From Chroococcus sp. FPU101 (GTDB taxonomy: Bacteria > Cyanobacteriota > Cyanobacteriia > Cyanobacteriales > Microcystaceae), in NCBI RefSeq assembly GCF_017312365.1, contig NZ_BLJI01000016.1:29641-93640 (forward strand): 64,000 bases of DNA. Direction: 5' to 3'. The notes beneath the pieces are model-generated. The model was not told where the DNA came from, searched no databases, and saw only the letters and a list, made by a program, of their open reading frames with translations. Positions 47,894 to 57,889 of this stretch are shown here, one piece after another. Position 1 is the first letter of the stretch, and each line of letters begins with the position of its first letter. Position numbers and translations under genes: made by a program.

Positions 47894-48176
47894 AGATAGA
47901 TGTGTTCATGTCTGTCAACACTCATCCTGTTTAAGACAAGGATCAGCAATCATCTTACTCGAATTTCAATTAGCCGATCTTCCCGAAAAAACTACCATAT
48001 TACCCTGTGAATGTCAAGGTCAATGTAGCGCAAGTCCGACCGTTGTAGTGACACCCGACCAAACTTGGTACTATCGCGTTACTCCCAAAGATGTCACCAA
48101 AATTGTCGAACAACATCTTAAAGGTGGTGAACCTGTCAAAGAAAAGCTACATCCTCGCTTCCATCCTCGCGTTTAA
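47862..48176 (+). CDS. Thioredoxin-like [2Fe-2S] ferredoxin
   Basis: The 104-residue protein has four cysteines arranged as CxHxCxHSSC ... CECQGQC, the pattern of thioredoxin-like [2Fe-2S] ferredoxins (RDRCVHVCQHSSCLRQGS, LPCECQGQCSASPTVVVTPD). Such proteins carry electrons for unknown partners; in some bacteria the fold is part of hydrogenase or NADH dehydrogenase subunits. Its start overlaps the HetZ-related gene by 32 bases, and gatB follows 60 bases downstream. Confidence 0.85.
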   Translation: MNTKSTQLNIRDRCVHVCQHSSCLRQGSAIILLEFQLADLPEKTTILPCECQGQCSASPTVVVTPDQTWYYRVTPKDVTKIVEQHLKGGEPVKEKLHPRFHPRV

Positions 48177-48236
48177 CCGTTCAAGCTACAATAGAGCCAT
48201 CAGAAATATAGTGATAGCCACAGAAATTTATAACTC

Positions 48237-49724
48237 ATGGTCACTGCTGTTAAAACAAAAATTGAATACGAAGCAATCATCGGTTTAGAAACCCATTGTC
48301 AACTTAATACAAACAGTAAGATATTTTGTAACTGTTCGACCGAATTTGATAGCCCACCTAATACAAATGTATGCCCAATTTGTTTAGGCTATCCAGGTGT
48401 GTTACCCGTTCTCAATGAAGAAGTATTAGCCTCGGCTGTAAAATTAGGATTAGCCATCAATGGTCAAATTGCACCATACAGTAAATTTGACAGAAAACAG
48501 TATTTTTATCCAGATTTACCCAAAAATTACCAAATTTCCCAATTTGATCTCCCCATCGTCGAACATGGTTCACTAGAAATAGAACTCGTAGACAAAAAAA
48601 CCAAAGAAGTCACCCGTAAAACCATCGGGATCACTCGTCTGCATATGGAAGAAGACGCAGGAAAACTCGTTCATGTAGGAAGCGACAGACTAGCAGGATC
48701 AAGTTATTCTTTAGTAGACTTCAATCGAACGGGCGTACCTCTGCTGGAAATCGTCTCAGAACCCGATATCCGTAGCGGACAAGAAGCGGCCGAATATGTC
48801 CAAGAATTGCGCCGTATCGTGCGTTATTTAGACATTAGCGACGGTAATATGCAAGAAGGTTCAATGCGCTGTGATGTTAATATATCGATCCGTCCCGTAG
48901 GTCAAGAGAAATTTGGGACTAAAGTAGAGATCAAGAATATGAACTCGACTTCTGCTATACAAAAAGCCATCGAATACGAAATAGAACGGCAAATTGAAGC
49001 CGTTAGAAATGGCGATCGCATTGCCCAAGAAACTCGTCTTTGGGAAGAAGGCAGCCAACGTACAATCAGTATGCGTTCTAAAGAAGGTTCTAGCGACTAT
49101 CGTTATTTTCCTGAACCCGACTTGCCACCGCTTGAAGTTTCAGCCGAACAACTGAACAGATGGAAAGCCGAAATAAGCGAATTACCCGCGCAAAAACGCC
49201 ATCGTTATGAGACACATTTGGGATTATCCGCCTATGATGCAAGAGTACTAACCGATGATCGCAGTGTCGCCGAATATTTTGAAACTGCCATTGATGAAGG
49301 TGGGAATGCTAAATTAGTCGCCAACTGGATCACCCAAGATATCGCCGCTTATTTGAATAATAATAAATTAGCGATCGCGGATATTGCGCTTACACCGACT
49401 TCCTTAGCTGAATTAGTCAGCATGATCGCTCAAGGAACCATTAGCGGTAAGATTGCTAAAGATATATTACCTGAATTACTCACAGAAGGCGGATCAGCTA
49501 AAGCACTGGTCGAAAAGAAAGGACTTATCCAAGTTAGTGATCCCAAAGAGATTGAAAAAATCATTGATGAAGTCATAGCCGCACATCCAGGCGAACTCGA
49601 AAAATTCCGTAGCGGAAAAACCAATTTAAAAGGGTTTTTTGTCGGACAAGTTCTCAAAAAATCTGGGGGTAAAGCCGATCCTAAATTAACCAATCAAATA
49701 TTAGATCAAAAACTACAAGGATGA
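48237..49724 (+). CDS. gatB: Aspartyl/glutamyl-tRNA amidotransferase subunit B
   Basis: GatB binds the misacylated tRNA and transfers ammonia made by GatA to form Gln-tRNA(Gln) or Asn-tRNA(Asn). The 495 residues open with YEAIIGLETHCQLNTNSKIF, contain the zinc cysteines (CNCSTEFD, CPICLGYPG), the kinase-like RLHMEEDAGKL segment and the C-terminal YqeY-like tail. gatA and gatC are not in the window, as is common in cyanobacteria, where the three genes are scattered. Confidence 0.96.
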   Translation: MVTAVKTKIEYEAIIGLETHCQLNTNSKIFCNCSTEFDSPPNTNVCPICLGYPGVLPVLNEEVLASAVKLGLAINGQIAPYSKFDRKQYFYPDLPKNYQISQFDLPIVEHGSLEIELVDKKTKEVTRKTIGITRLHMEEDAGKLVHVGSDRLAGSSYSLVDFNRTGVPLLEIVSEPDIRSGQEAAEYVQELRRIVRYLDISDGNMQEGSMRCDVNISIRPVGQEKFGTKVEIKNMNSTSAIQKAIEYEIERQIEAVRNGDRIAQETRLWEEGSQRTISMRSKEGSSDYRYFPEPDLPPLEVSAEQLNRWKAEISELPAQKRHRYETHLGLSAYDARVLTDDRSVAEYFETAIDEGGNAKLVANWITQDIAAYLNNNKLAIADIALTPTSLAELVSMIAQGTISGKIAKDILPELLTEGGSAKALVEKKGLIQVSDPKEIEKIIDEVIAAHPGELEKFRSGKTNLKGFFVGQVLKKSGGKADPKLTNQILDQKLQG

Positions 49725-49734
49725 AAATTTGTAG

Positions 49735-49753
49735 GGGTTTGGTTACCAAACCC
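49735..49753 (+). terminator. Stem-loop after gatB
   Basis: GGGTTTGG and CCAAACCC are separated by TTA, eleven bases after the stop. The stem is perfect but not followed by a clear T tract, so termination is uncertain. It resembles the stem of the metK terminator. Confidence 0.5.
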
Positions 49754-49829
49754 TTACTATGTGTATAAAACTGAAAAAATGTTAGCCTAGAATAAAACAG
49801 AATTAGAATTTGGTGAACGATATCAAACT

Positions 49830-50882
49830 ATGAACAAAGTCGTCGTCGGCTTATCAGGTGGGGTTGACAGTTCGGTAGCGGCTGCAACATTACACCATCA
49901 AGGATATGATGTAGTAGGTTTAACCCTTTGGTTGATGAAAGGGAAAGGACAATGCTGTTCAGAAGGAATGGTAGATGCTGCTTCTTTGTGTGAACAGTTG
50001 GGAATTCCGCATCATATTGTCGATAGCCGCGATGTCTTTCAAGCCAATATTATTGATTATTTAGTATCAGGGTATGAGTCTGGAATAACACCCCTACCCT
50101 GTTCGCAATGCAATAAAGCGGTTAAATTTGGCCCGATGTTGCAATATGCCACTGAACAACTTGGGGTTAAGCAAATTGCTACTGGACATTATGCTCGTAT
50201 ACAATATGACCCAACCCGTCAACGCTATCAACTATTACGGGCAGTTGATAGCACAAAAGATCAATCCTATTTCTTGTATGATTTAACTCAAGATCTTTTA
50301 GCTGCATCACTGTTTCCCTTGGGAAATCAAACCAAAGAAGAAACGCGACGCATTGCGGCAGAATTTGGTCTCTTCACCGCCGATAAACCCGATAGCCAAG
50401 ATTTGTGTTTAATTGAAGCACACGGCTCGATGCGCGATTTTTTAGACAAGTATATTAAGCCCACAGGAGGCGATATCGTTGACCTAGACGGGAAAGTTTT
50501 AGGGAAACATACAGGAGTACATCATTATACAATTGGACAGCGTAAAGGCATTGGAATCGCTGCACCAGAGCCTTTATATGTGGTCAAACTTGATCCCGTC
50601 ATGAATCAAGTTGTCGTCGGCAGTCGGGAAAATGCAGGAAAATCAGATTGTATAGTGAGTCGGCTGAACTGGGTATCCATTGCAGAACCCTCGACCCCGA
50701 TACGCGCCCAAGTACAAGTCCGTTATCGAACACCCGCAGTAGACGTGAACCTGATTCCGCTAGAAAATGGTTTTCTTAAGCTGATTTTTGATGATCCTCA
50801 GTTTGGCATTACCCCAGGTCAAGCCGCCGTTTTCTATGATGGCGAAGTGTTACTTGGTGGTGGCATCATCGAAAAAGATTGA
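49830..50882 (+). CDS. mnmA: tRNA 2-thiouridine(34) synthase MnmA
   Basis: MnmA adds sulfur to U34 of tRNAs for Glu, Gln and Lys. The PP-loop [12 protein letters not shown] near the N-terminus, the first active Cys in [14 protein letters not shown], the second in [13 protein letters not shown] and [12 protein letters not shown] are all intact. The length of 350 residues is typical. It stands alone, 105 bases after gatB. Confidence 0.96.
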   Translation: MNKVVVGLSGGVDSSVAAATLHHQGYDVVGLTLWLMKGKGQCCSEGMVDAASLCEQLGIPHHIVDSRDVFQANIIDYLVSGYESGITPLPCSQCNKAVKFGPMLQYATEQLGVKQIATGHYARIQYDPTRQRYQLLRAVDSTKDQSYFLYDLTQDLLAASLFPLGNQTKEETRRIAAEFGLFTADKPDSQDLCLIEAHGSMRDFLDKYIKPTGGDIVDLDGKVLGKHTGVHHYTIGQRKGIGIAAPEPLYVVKLDPVMNQVVVGSRENAGKSDCIVSRLNWVSIAEPSTPIRAQVQVRYRTPAVDVNLIPLENGFLKLIFDDPQFGITPGQAAVFYDGEVLLGGGIIEKD

Positions 50883-51002
50883 TTTTGGCTTGTACAGGAA
50901 AAGATTCAACAGCTACGCCGCGTCTATGGCGTTTGCAGTTAGCAGTATGTATGACAAGCAGTATCAAAAAGGTCAGTTAAGCAAATACGGTTAAATTAGC
51001 CG

Positions 51003-51125
51003 ATGGTGATCGAGAAAATTATCGGTTTAGATGAAATTAATGAGTCATTGCACCGTATCCCTTTACAGTTAAGCTTAGGTAAGATGTACGGTGCTCGTCT
51101 TTTAGTTCAACTCCCATCACCTTAA
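51003..51125 (+). pseudogene. Short coding remnant between mnmA and the SnoaL-like gene
   Basis: A 40-residue frame (IEKIIGLDEINESLHRIPLQ and onward to LVQLPSP) has a protein-like composition with a GLDEINESLHRI segment reminiscent of the C-termini of zinc-type alcohol dehydrogenases. It ends four bases inside the converging gene. It is probably the tail of a lost gene; the resemblance is weak. Confidence 0.25.
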
Positions 51126-51772
51126 TGAACAGGACAGCCACCAGCAGTTAATTTCTGTAGGAAAGCACTATTATCGAAATAATGCTCTACCGATTCTATC
51201 TTGAGATCGTCTGTGACTTTAGCGATACTCAATCCGATTATCTCGATCGTCTCTCCAGTAGGTTGATAGGTTTTGTATGACCCCTTGAACGTTCCCCAAT
51301 GTCGCCATTTGAAAACAACATTCGGAGGGGCTGAAACCACTTCGATCAGTTCCCAGAGAAAACCATTGGGAAAAGCCGTATGAAAGAGATTGTAGGAAGA
51401 ATCAAAGGTTTCTTCCGAAGATCGATAGTGTTCGCTTTCACCTAGAAATAGATTATAGGTTCCTGCTTCAACAATATCTTGGGTGGTGTATTCAGGGCCG
51501 CCATTACTGCTCATCCGAAATCGCTCGGTGACGACAGAAAGCCATTGTTGGGGGTTGGTTTTGTGAGAGGCTTCCATTTCAAAGGTTCTGACTAAATTAT
51601 AAGCGATCGCATTAAGAGAACCTTCGGCATGATTATGCTGTCTTTCCCGTTCTAGGAACTGATTAGTATGAGTGTAGTCGGGACGTTCTCCTCGCCACTC
51701 GACGTTTTCATCATTGAGAAGGACTTCTTCTCGATCCTGTATCCACAAAGGTATTTCAGTATTTGAACTCAT
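51122..51772 (-). CDS. SnoaL-like / ester-cyclase-type protein
   Basis: The 216-residue protein has the alpha-plus-beta pattern of the SnoaL-like superfamily, recognisable in FDSSYNLFHTAFPNGFLWEL, VVFKWRHWGTFKGSYKTYQP and EIIGLSIAKVTDDLKIESVE HYFDN. Members are cyclases, isomerases or simple ligand-binding proteins, so the reaction is not known. The first 60 residues (LNDENVEWRGERPDYTHTNQ) are an extension. The gene stands alone. Confidence 0.72.
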   Translation of the reverse strand: MSSNTEIPLWIQDREEVLLNDENVEWRGERPDYTHTNQFLERERQHNHAEGSLNAIAYNLVRTFEMEASHKTNPQQWLSVVTERFRMSSNGGPEYTTQDIVEAGTYNLFLGESEHYRSSEETFDSSYNLFHTAFPNGFLWELIEVVSAPPNVVFKWRHWGTFKGSYKTYQPTGETIEIIGLSIAKVTDDLKIESVEHYFDNSAFLQKLTAGGCPVH

Positions 51773-52037
51773 TACTTATTGTCCTTAAGTAGATTGAAAA
51801 GCTTACATAATATTTAAGCTCGGTTTGATGTTTTCATTCACATTTTTAGCAAAAATATACAGTTACAAAAGCCCTGAAAAATATAGCGATATGGCTCTAA
51901 TAGATCTATTCAAGTTTTTTACAATTTTATGCTTTCACAATCAGTAAAGATTTAAAACTAATCGATATGAGTTTAAAGTCGTCAATTAAAGTCTAATCAC
52001 AGATCAACAACATCACCGCCTATCCAAACCCTAAAAA

Positions 52038-53855
52038 TTAAACAGATTTTGGCCAAGTAAAATAAAATGTTGTGCCTGTATCAGGATTCGATTCTAAATT
52101 GATCATTCCCCCCTGATTATCTAAGATTTTTTTGACGATCGATAAACCGATTCCAGTATTTTCTTTAATATCACGTGGAAATAGCGTTTGAAAGATCACA
52201 AAAATTTTTTCATGAAATTCGGGGGGAATACCAGGCCCATCATCAGCAACCAAAAATTTATAATATTCTGGAAGCTCTTCAAAAGCGATTATAACTTGTC
52301 CTGCATTACAATCATGATGTTTAATCGCATTACTAATGAGATTAAAAAAGACTTGTCTTAAAGGGATTTTATGCGTTTTAAAAATCGGCAGTTCTGAAGC
52401 AACTTCAAATCGGAAACCCTCGGGAGGATCAATACTATCAATCACTTCATTAACTAATTGTTTCACATCAACTGTTTCAATTTCTGTTTTAACGCGCCCT
52501 ACACGTGAATAAGCCAATAATCCATTGATTAACTCTTCGAGTCGGTGAACTCTTCCGCGTAATAGCTTCATTTGATACAGGGTTTCCCCAGTCAGTTGCT
52601 CTTCTAAATCTTCTTCAATCCATTCCGAAAGACTAGCGATCGCTCTTAAAGGTGCTTTAAGATCATGAGAGGCTACATAGGCAAATCTGTCAAGTTCTTG
52701 GTTTTGTTTTTCAAGTTCAGTATTAGCTTTAGCTAAAATTGAACTCAAACGAGCTAATTCATCAGCGCGTGACTTAAGTTTAGCTTTAGTCGCTTCAGAC
52801 TCAGTAATATCGCGAATAATTACTAATAATTGATCATCAAATGCCATCTCACTGACTGAAATTTCAATCGGAACCGTTGAACCATCTTTACGATAACCTG
52901 TCGTTTGCCAACGTCGATCAGTTTCTAATAAATTACTGTGCCAAAAGTTAATTTTTTCGGCTTTTTCAGCTTCAGATAAATTCCTATCAACCATCAACAC
53001 CATTAAATCTTTGCCAAGCACATCACAGGGTTTATAGCCAAATATTTCCGAGGCTGCAGGATTAAATGATTCTATTTTATTTTGTTGATTGAGAGTTATG
53101 ACCCCATCAACCAGTTTAGTTGTAATGGTATCGATAAAAATATTACTTTCACGTAGTTGTAGTTCGCGTTCTCGTAAATCTTGATCTAATCTATTAAATA
53201 AATAGACAGCCGCCAAATAAGCAAACGCACTAACCCAAGCCGATGCCCATTGAATCCCTGTCGTAATTCTTCGGACATTTCGTAAATTTAGCTGTTCAAT
53301 AGCCAGTAAAGCTTGTTCTTGTGCTTGTAACTCTTCAATCGATTTACGAATGGAGTCCATCACCAGTTTACCCTGATAGAGTAAAGCTTTATCTTGGTCT
53401 GTAACATAGCCTGCGGGTTGCTGTTTAAATTGTTTGACCTTTTGTTCAAAAAGATTCATTTCTTGCTGAACTAACCGTTGAATTTCCTTCCATTGTTCAG
53501 CCTGTTGATAATTATCTTTTAAAAGATGATCGAGTTCTTGAATAGTAGCGGGTAAACTAGATTGAGCAAATCGATAAGAATCTAGAAAATCTTCTCGACG
53601 ATTAATATGATAGCCCCTGACACCTGTTTCCGCATTCAACAGTGCCAACAGTAATTTATTACTTTTGTTAATAACCGCCTCAGTATGATCGATCCTATTG
53701 AGTGTAGCGATTCCTATTTGACGTGACCAAACCCAAGCCCCCAAAGTTGCCAATAAGCAAATAGCAGGAATTGCAATAATAATCGCACCCCTATAACTAA
53801 TTGGTAATCTTGACCAAAAATTGCTATTTTTAAAAATAGTGAGCGGATTAGGCAT
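52038..53855 (-). CDS. Sensor histidine kinase with CHASE3-like and PAS domains
   Basis: The 605-residue kinase has two membrane spans flanking an extracytoplasmic CHASE3-like helical domain (about 45-195, with NAETGVRGYHINRREDFLDS), a PAS domain (about 240-350), a long coiled coil, the HisKA segment ASHDLKAPLRAIASLSEWIE with phospho-acceptor His397, and an HATPase (NAIKHHD, VADDGPGIPPEF, GIGLSIVKKI). It is 52 bases downstream of a second, related kinase, with which it shares the catalytic part, and is probably co-transcribed. The ligand is unknown. Confidence 0.93.
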   Translation of the reverse strand: MPNPLTIFKNSNFWSRLPISYRGAIIIAIPAICLLATLGAWVWSRQIGIATLNRIDHTEAVINKSNKLLLALLNAETGVRGYHINRREDFLDSYRFAQSSLPATIQELDHLLKDNYQQAEQWKEIQRLVQQEMNLFEQKVKQFKQQPAGYVTDQDKALLYQGKLVMDSIRKSIEELQAQEQALLAIEQLNLRNVRRITTGIQWASAWVSAFAYLAAVYLFNRLDQDLRERELQLRESNIFIDTITTKLVDGVITLNQQNKIESFNPAASEIFGYKPCDVLGKDLMVLMVDRNLSEAEKAEKINFWHSNLLETDRRWQTTGYRKDGSTVPIEISVSEMAFDDQLLVIIRDITESEATKAKLKSRADELARLSSILAKANTELEKQNQELDRFAYVASHDLKAPLRAIASLSEWIEEDLEEQLTGETLYQMKLLRGRVHRLEELINGLLAYSRVGRVKTEIETVDVKQLVNEVIDSIDPPEGFRFEVASELPIFKTHKIPLRQVFFNLISNAIKHHDCNAGQVIIAFEELPEYYKFLVADDGPGIPPEFHEKIFVIFQTLFPRDIKENTGIGLSIVKKILDNQGGMINLESNPDTGTTFYFTWPKSV

Positions 53856-53907
53856 TTTATAAAATGGTTAAAAAATAAATTAAATAATAATCCCTTTCTA
53901 GCAATGT

Positions 53908-55836
53908 TTAAGTCGTCGCGTTAGGCCATGTAAAACGAAAAGTTGCACCTTGATTAACATCTGATTCTAAAGTAATTGATCCTCCTTCCGATTCGATAAT
54001 TTTTTTCACGATTGATAAGCCGATGCCAGTATTTTCGTTACCATCACGAGGTTTAAGTGTTTGAAAAACGCCAAAAATTTTATCGTGATATTCTGGCGCA
54101 ATACCCGCCCCATCATCAGCAACAGCAAATTCATAAGCATTCCCTAAATCTTTAATAGAAATTTCAATCGTTCCATCGGGTCGCTCATGGTGTTTGATTG
54201 CATTACTGATTAAATTAGCCAAAACTTGAGTTAATAGTAGCCGTTTAGTCATTAATTGAGGATTAGAAGATGGAATAATAATTTTAAAAGTTTCAGGAGG
54301 AGCTAAAGAATCAATAATTTCTTCAATTAAATCTTTTATATAAACGGGTTCTACAGCTACTTCGGTTCGGCCTGCACGTGAGTAAACTAACATACCATTG
54401 ATCATATCCTCCATACGATGAACTCTTTGTCGTAAAAGCTGCATTTGTTGTTGATTTTCTTCAGGCAATTGACCTTCTAAATCATCTTCGATCCACTCCG
54501 ATAGATTAGCGATCGCCCGCAAAGGTGCTTTTAGGTCATGTGAAACAATATAAGAGAATTGATCGAGTTCTTGGTTCCTCTTGCGGAGTAAATTCGTAGT
54601 CTGCATTAAGACATCATTTAGAGCCTGTAATTCTTGTTCGGCCTCTTTCCGTTGGTCTATATCTTCTACTACTCCGATAAAATATTTAGGTTGTCTGGGA
54701 AGCACGGTATCATAAACAAAAGAAACATTGATATTGACCCAGATTAATGACCCATCTTTGCGAATATAGCGTTTTTCTAATGAATAATTGTCAATTTCAC
54801 TAGCTAAAAGTTTATTAACATAACCCAAATCAATATCAAGATCTTCAGAATAAGTAATATCTTGAAACGTCAGTTGCAAAAGTTCTTCACGAGTGTAACC
54901 CACAATATCGCAGAGTTTTTGATTAACTCGTAACCACTGACCTGCTAGACTAACATGAGCAATCCCAACAGCAGCTTGTTCAAAAGTGGCACGAAAACGT
55001 TCTTCGCTCTCTTTAAGATTTTCTTCAGTTTGCTTACGTTCAGTAATATCTTTAAGTGTTCCAATCATCCGAACAGCATTTCCTTTGGCATCAAACAAAA
55101 AACGACCAACCGCATCAATCCAACGGAGACTCATATCGGGTAAAACAATCCGATACTGCGCCTTAAACTCTTCAATTTGTTTGTTCAGTGCATTTTTAAT
55201 AATTGCTTCTACTTGATGTAAATCTTTTGGATGAACTCGGTTAGACCAATCTTCATAAACTCTGTACGGTCTTCCTGGTTCATAGCCAAAAATAATTTCA
55301 TGTTCAGGTGTCCAATACATTTGATTGGTGTTAATATCCCAGTCCCAAGCAGCGGTAGAGGCAGCAGCTAGGGCAAGGGCTAGGCGTTCTCGGTCTGTTT
55401 CACTTTCAATTTGTGCGGCTTTGGCTTGTTTAATCTCTGTATCGATCTGTTTAACCTGTTCTGGACTTGGTAAGGCTAGAGCATTAGGAATGAGGGGATA
55501 TAGTTCTAAAGCCGTATAAACTGAGATCAGTGCTGTAATCGCTTTAACTCCTCCAGATAGCCAGTAAGTCGGAAACCAGAGTGTCCAAACCTCCATTACA
55601 TGACTTGTACCGCAAGCGGCAATAAAGAAACCAAATAACCAAAATAGTTTGGAAAAAGGTACATCTTGCCTTTGACGGACAAAATAAATTAACATAGTCG
55701 GAATCGAGTAATAGGCTAGAGCGATCATTGCGTCTGATGCGACGTGCAACGATACTAAGCCCGTTTGCCAAAGGTAACAATGACCATGAGGTATATACTG
55801 ACCTAATAAAAAGACAGATGCTCCAAATACGGACAT
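53908..55836 (-). CDS. Ethylene-receptor-like sensor histidine kinase with two PAS domains
   Basis: The N-terminal 110 residues are an ETR1-type ethylene-binding domain: D35 in HVASDAMIALAYYSIP, and C75/H79 in AACGTSHVMEV match, at a constant offset of ten, the Asp25, Cys65 and His69 of plant ETR1, the Cys and His holding the copper ion. Then follow two PAS/PAC domains (about 160-265 and 285-405), HisKA with His433 in VSHDLKAPLRA and an HATPase. Cyanobacterial homologues such as SynEtr1 sense ethylene and also light. A NarL-type regulator is encoded divergently 312 bases away and may be its partner. Confidence 0.92.
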   Translation of the reverse strand: MSVFGASVFLLGQYIPHGHCYLWQTGLVSLHVASDAMIALAYYSIPTMLIYFVRQRQDVPFSKLFWLFGFFIAACGTSHVMEVWTLWFPTYWLSGGVKAITALISVYTALELYPLIPNALALPSPEQVKQIDTEIKQAKAAQIESETDRERLALALAAASTAAWDWDINTNQMYWTPEHEIIFGYEPGRPYRVYEDWSNRVHPKDLHQVEAIIKNALNKQIEEFKAQYRIVLPDMSLRWIDAVGRFLFDAKGNAVRMIGTLKDITERKQTEENLKESEERFRATFEQAAVGIAHVSLAGQWLRVNQKLCDIVGYTREELLQLTFQDITYSEDLDIDLGYVNKLLASEIDNYSLEKRYIRKDGSLIWVNINVSFVYDTVLPRQPKYFIGVVEDIDQRKEAEQELQALNDVLMQTTNLLRKRNQELDQFSYIVSHDLKAPLRAIANLSEWIEDDLEGQLPEENQQQMQLLRQRVHRMEDMINGMLVYSRAGRTEVAVEPVYIKDLIEEIIDSLAPPETFKIIIPSSNPQLMTKRLLLTQVLANLISNAIKHHERPDGTIEISIKDLGNAYEFAVADDGAGIAPEYHDKIFGVFQTLKPRDGNENTGIGLSIVKKIIESEGGSITLESDVNQGATFRFTWPNATT

Positions 55837-56148
55837 AACAGTAATTTCCTAAAAGCGGACTCTACAACGAACAAAATCAATCACACCGCCGAAAGCAAAA
55901 ATTTTTCCCAGAATTCTTACGGATAGCTATCCTATTTTAATCTTTTTAGATCTATCTTGAGGAGTAGTAAGTCAGTTTCTACCTCTGGATATAGTTCTTT
56001 CTGCTGGTAGACACACTGATCTGAGGTTGTATTTATATAATTTGTAGAAGAAACTGTTATAGCAATTTCTTAGGATAGATTAGAGAGTTAGATTACCCTA
56101 AGATAGATTGCAAAAGCCTAATAAAAGATCAAAAGTTGATGAAAAATT
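55837..56148. promoter_or_regulatory. Divergent promoter region between the kinase and the response regulator
   Basis: No ORF is evident. Near the regulator start the sequence TCTTAGG (56068-56074) and CCTAAGA (56097-56103) form an inverted repeat, and TTAGGATAGATTA and TAAGATAGATT are near-direct repeats, both suitable as protein-binding sites. Whether the regulator binds there is inference. Confidence 0.4.
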
Positions 56149-56868
56149 ATGGATAAGATTCGGATAATTGTTATTGAAGACCATGAGTTAACGCGTATCG
56201 GCTTAATCGGTGCTTTACAACGACGCGACGGAATACAAGTGGTAGGGGAAGCGAGTAATGGAACCCAAGGTCTGAGATTATTAGAATCTGTTAAACCTGA
56301 TGTCGCTTTAGTGGATATTGGTTTACCTGATATCGATGGGATTGAATTGGTTCGACGTTTTAGAGCGTCTGCAATGAACGATGAAACAGCCTCTGCTAAA
56401 ATCTTGATGTTAACAATGCACAGGAGCCAAGATTCGGTTTTAGCTGCTTTTGCGGCGGGTGCAGATTCCTATTGCATGAAGGATGTTAGTGTCGATAAGT
56501 TAGCCGATGCGATTCGTTTTACACAAGAAGGAAACCCTTGGATTGATCCTTCGATCGCTAATATTGTTTTACAACAGGTTCGACAATCTACCCCTAATGG
56601 TGAAGCGGCTTTAATCTCGAAACAAATTTCGATTAATGCGGTTGATGCAGATTATCAAAAATTGCTCACTGATGATCCATTGACTGAACGTGAATTAGAG
56701 ATTTTAGATCTAATTGTCGGTGGCTGTAGTAATGCTGATATTGCAGGCAAGCTTTACATTACAGTTGGTACGGTTAAAACTCATGTTCGTAATATTTTAA
56801 ATAAATTGGGGGCGGATGATCGAACTCAAGCTGCTGTACGGGCTTTACGTTCTGGATTAATTCATTAA
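56149..56868 (+). CDS. NarL/FixJ-type response regulator
   Basis: The 239-residue regulator has a receiver domain with Asp56 in VDIGLPDIDGIEL as phosphorylation site, acidic residues in IEDHELTR, the Lys of CMKDVS, and a C-terminal LuxR-type helix-turn-helix (LTERELEILDLIVGGCSNAD, VGTVKTHVRNILNKLGADDR). A linker of about 35 residues separates them. It is divergent to two histidine kinases, so it may receive the ethylene/light signal. A hairpin at 56920-56941 follows. Confidence 0.93.
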   Translation: MDKIRIIVIEDHELTRIGLIGALQRRDGIQVVGEASNGTQGLRLLESVKPDVALVDIGLPDIDGIELVRRFRASAMNDETASAKILMLTMHRSQDSVLAAFAAGADSYCMKDVSVDKLADAIRFTQEGNPWIDPSIANIVLQQVRQSTPNGEAALISKQISINAVDADYQKLLTDDPLTERELEILDLIVGGCSNADIAGKLYITVGTVKTHVRNILNKLGADDRTQAAVRALRSGLIH

Positions 56869-56919
56869 TGGGGCGCTCTTTTATTTTACCATTTGAGTTT
56901 TAATAATCATACTTAAAAG

Positions 56920-56941
56920 AGGGGTTAATCATCTAACCCCT
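56920..56941 (+). terminator. Stem-loop after the response regulator
   Basis: AGGGGTTA and TAACCCCT pair around ATCATC, 52 bases after the stop. No T tract follows, so it may be a processing hairpin or a dispersed repeat rather than a terminator. Confidence 0.45.
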
Positions 56942-56969
56942 ACTACGGGATTAATCACGGAATTAAACG

Positions 56970-57854
56970 ATGAGTTTTAAAACATTATTTAGTTTATTAA
57001 AAGAAACTTTTCAAGAATGGCAAGAAGATAATGCGTCTTTATTAGCTTCATCTTTAGCTTATTACACGATTTTTTCCTTAGCACCTCTGTTGATTCTGGT
57101 TATTGCCATTGTCGGGGCTATTTTTGGCGAAGAAGCAGCAAGAGGTGAAATTGTTAGCCAAATTAGAGGTTTAGTTGGGGTTGAAGGGGCGAAAGTCATT
57201 GAAACGGCGATCGCTAATTCTGCTCAACCAGAAACAAGTCGATGGGCTTCTTTTATTAGTGTTGTCGTGCTTTTTTTTGGTGCGTCGGGTGTTTTTGGAC
57301 AATTACAAGAAGCTTTAAATACAATTTGGAATGTTAAAGCCAAACCCGGATTAAATATCACTAATTTAATTAAAAAGCGGATTTTATCATTTACGGCTGT
57401 CATTGGCATCGGCTTTTTATTATTAGTATCATTGGTGATTAATGCGGCCATTTCAGCTTTAAATCACTATCTCAGTGGCTTTTTACCTGGTTATGATTTT
57501 TTATGGCAATTGGTCAATTTCTTGATTTCATTTGCTGTTGTGACCTTTTTATTCGCTCTGATGTACAAATTTTTACCCGATGTTCATATTACTTGGCGTG
57601 ATGTAGCTGTTGGTGCGATTATTACCGCTTTGCTCTTTACAATTGGTAAATCTTTACTAGGAGCTTATTTAGGAAGTGGTAGTTTTGGCTCAACTTACGG
57701 GGCGGCTGGTTCTTTAGTGGTACTCCTCTTATGGGTTTACTATTCGGCTCAAATCTTGTTTTTTGGAGCCGAATTTACTCAAATTTTTGCTAAACGGTAT
57801 GGCTCACAAATTGTGCCGAATGACTATGCGGTAAAAATTAAACAAAATAAATAA
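56970..57854 (+). CDS. YihY/BrkB-family membrane protein
   Basis: This 294-residue integral membrane protein has five to six spans and the family marks LLASSLAYYTIFSLAPLLIL, FGASGVFGQLQEALNTIWNV, and FGSTYGAAGSLVVLLLWVYYSAQILFFGAEFTQIFAKRYG. The family was once called ribonuclease BN by mistake and has no proven role; some members affect stress or serum resistance. A terminator at 57890 ends the unit. Confidence 0.93.
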   Translation: MSFKTLFSLLKETFQEWQEDNASLLASSLAYYTIFSLAPLLILVIAIVGAIFGEEAARGEIVSQIRGLVGVEGAKVIETAIANSAQPETSRWASFISVVVLFFGASGVFGQLQEALNTIWNVKAKPGLNITNLIKKRILSFTAVIGIGFLLLVSLVINAAISALNHYLSGFLPGYDFLWQLVNFLISFAVVTFLFALMYKFLPDVHITWRDVAVGAIITALLFTIGKSLLGAYLGSGSFGSTYGAAGSLVVLLLWVYYSAQILFFGAEFTQIFAKRYGSQIVPNDYAVKIKQNK

Positions 57855-57889
57855 AGTTTTTCTGCTTTCTTTCGAGTTGCTTGATGATT

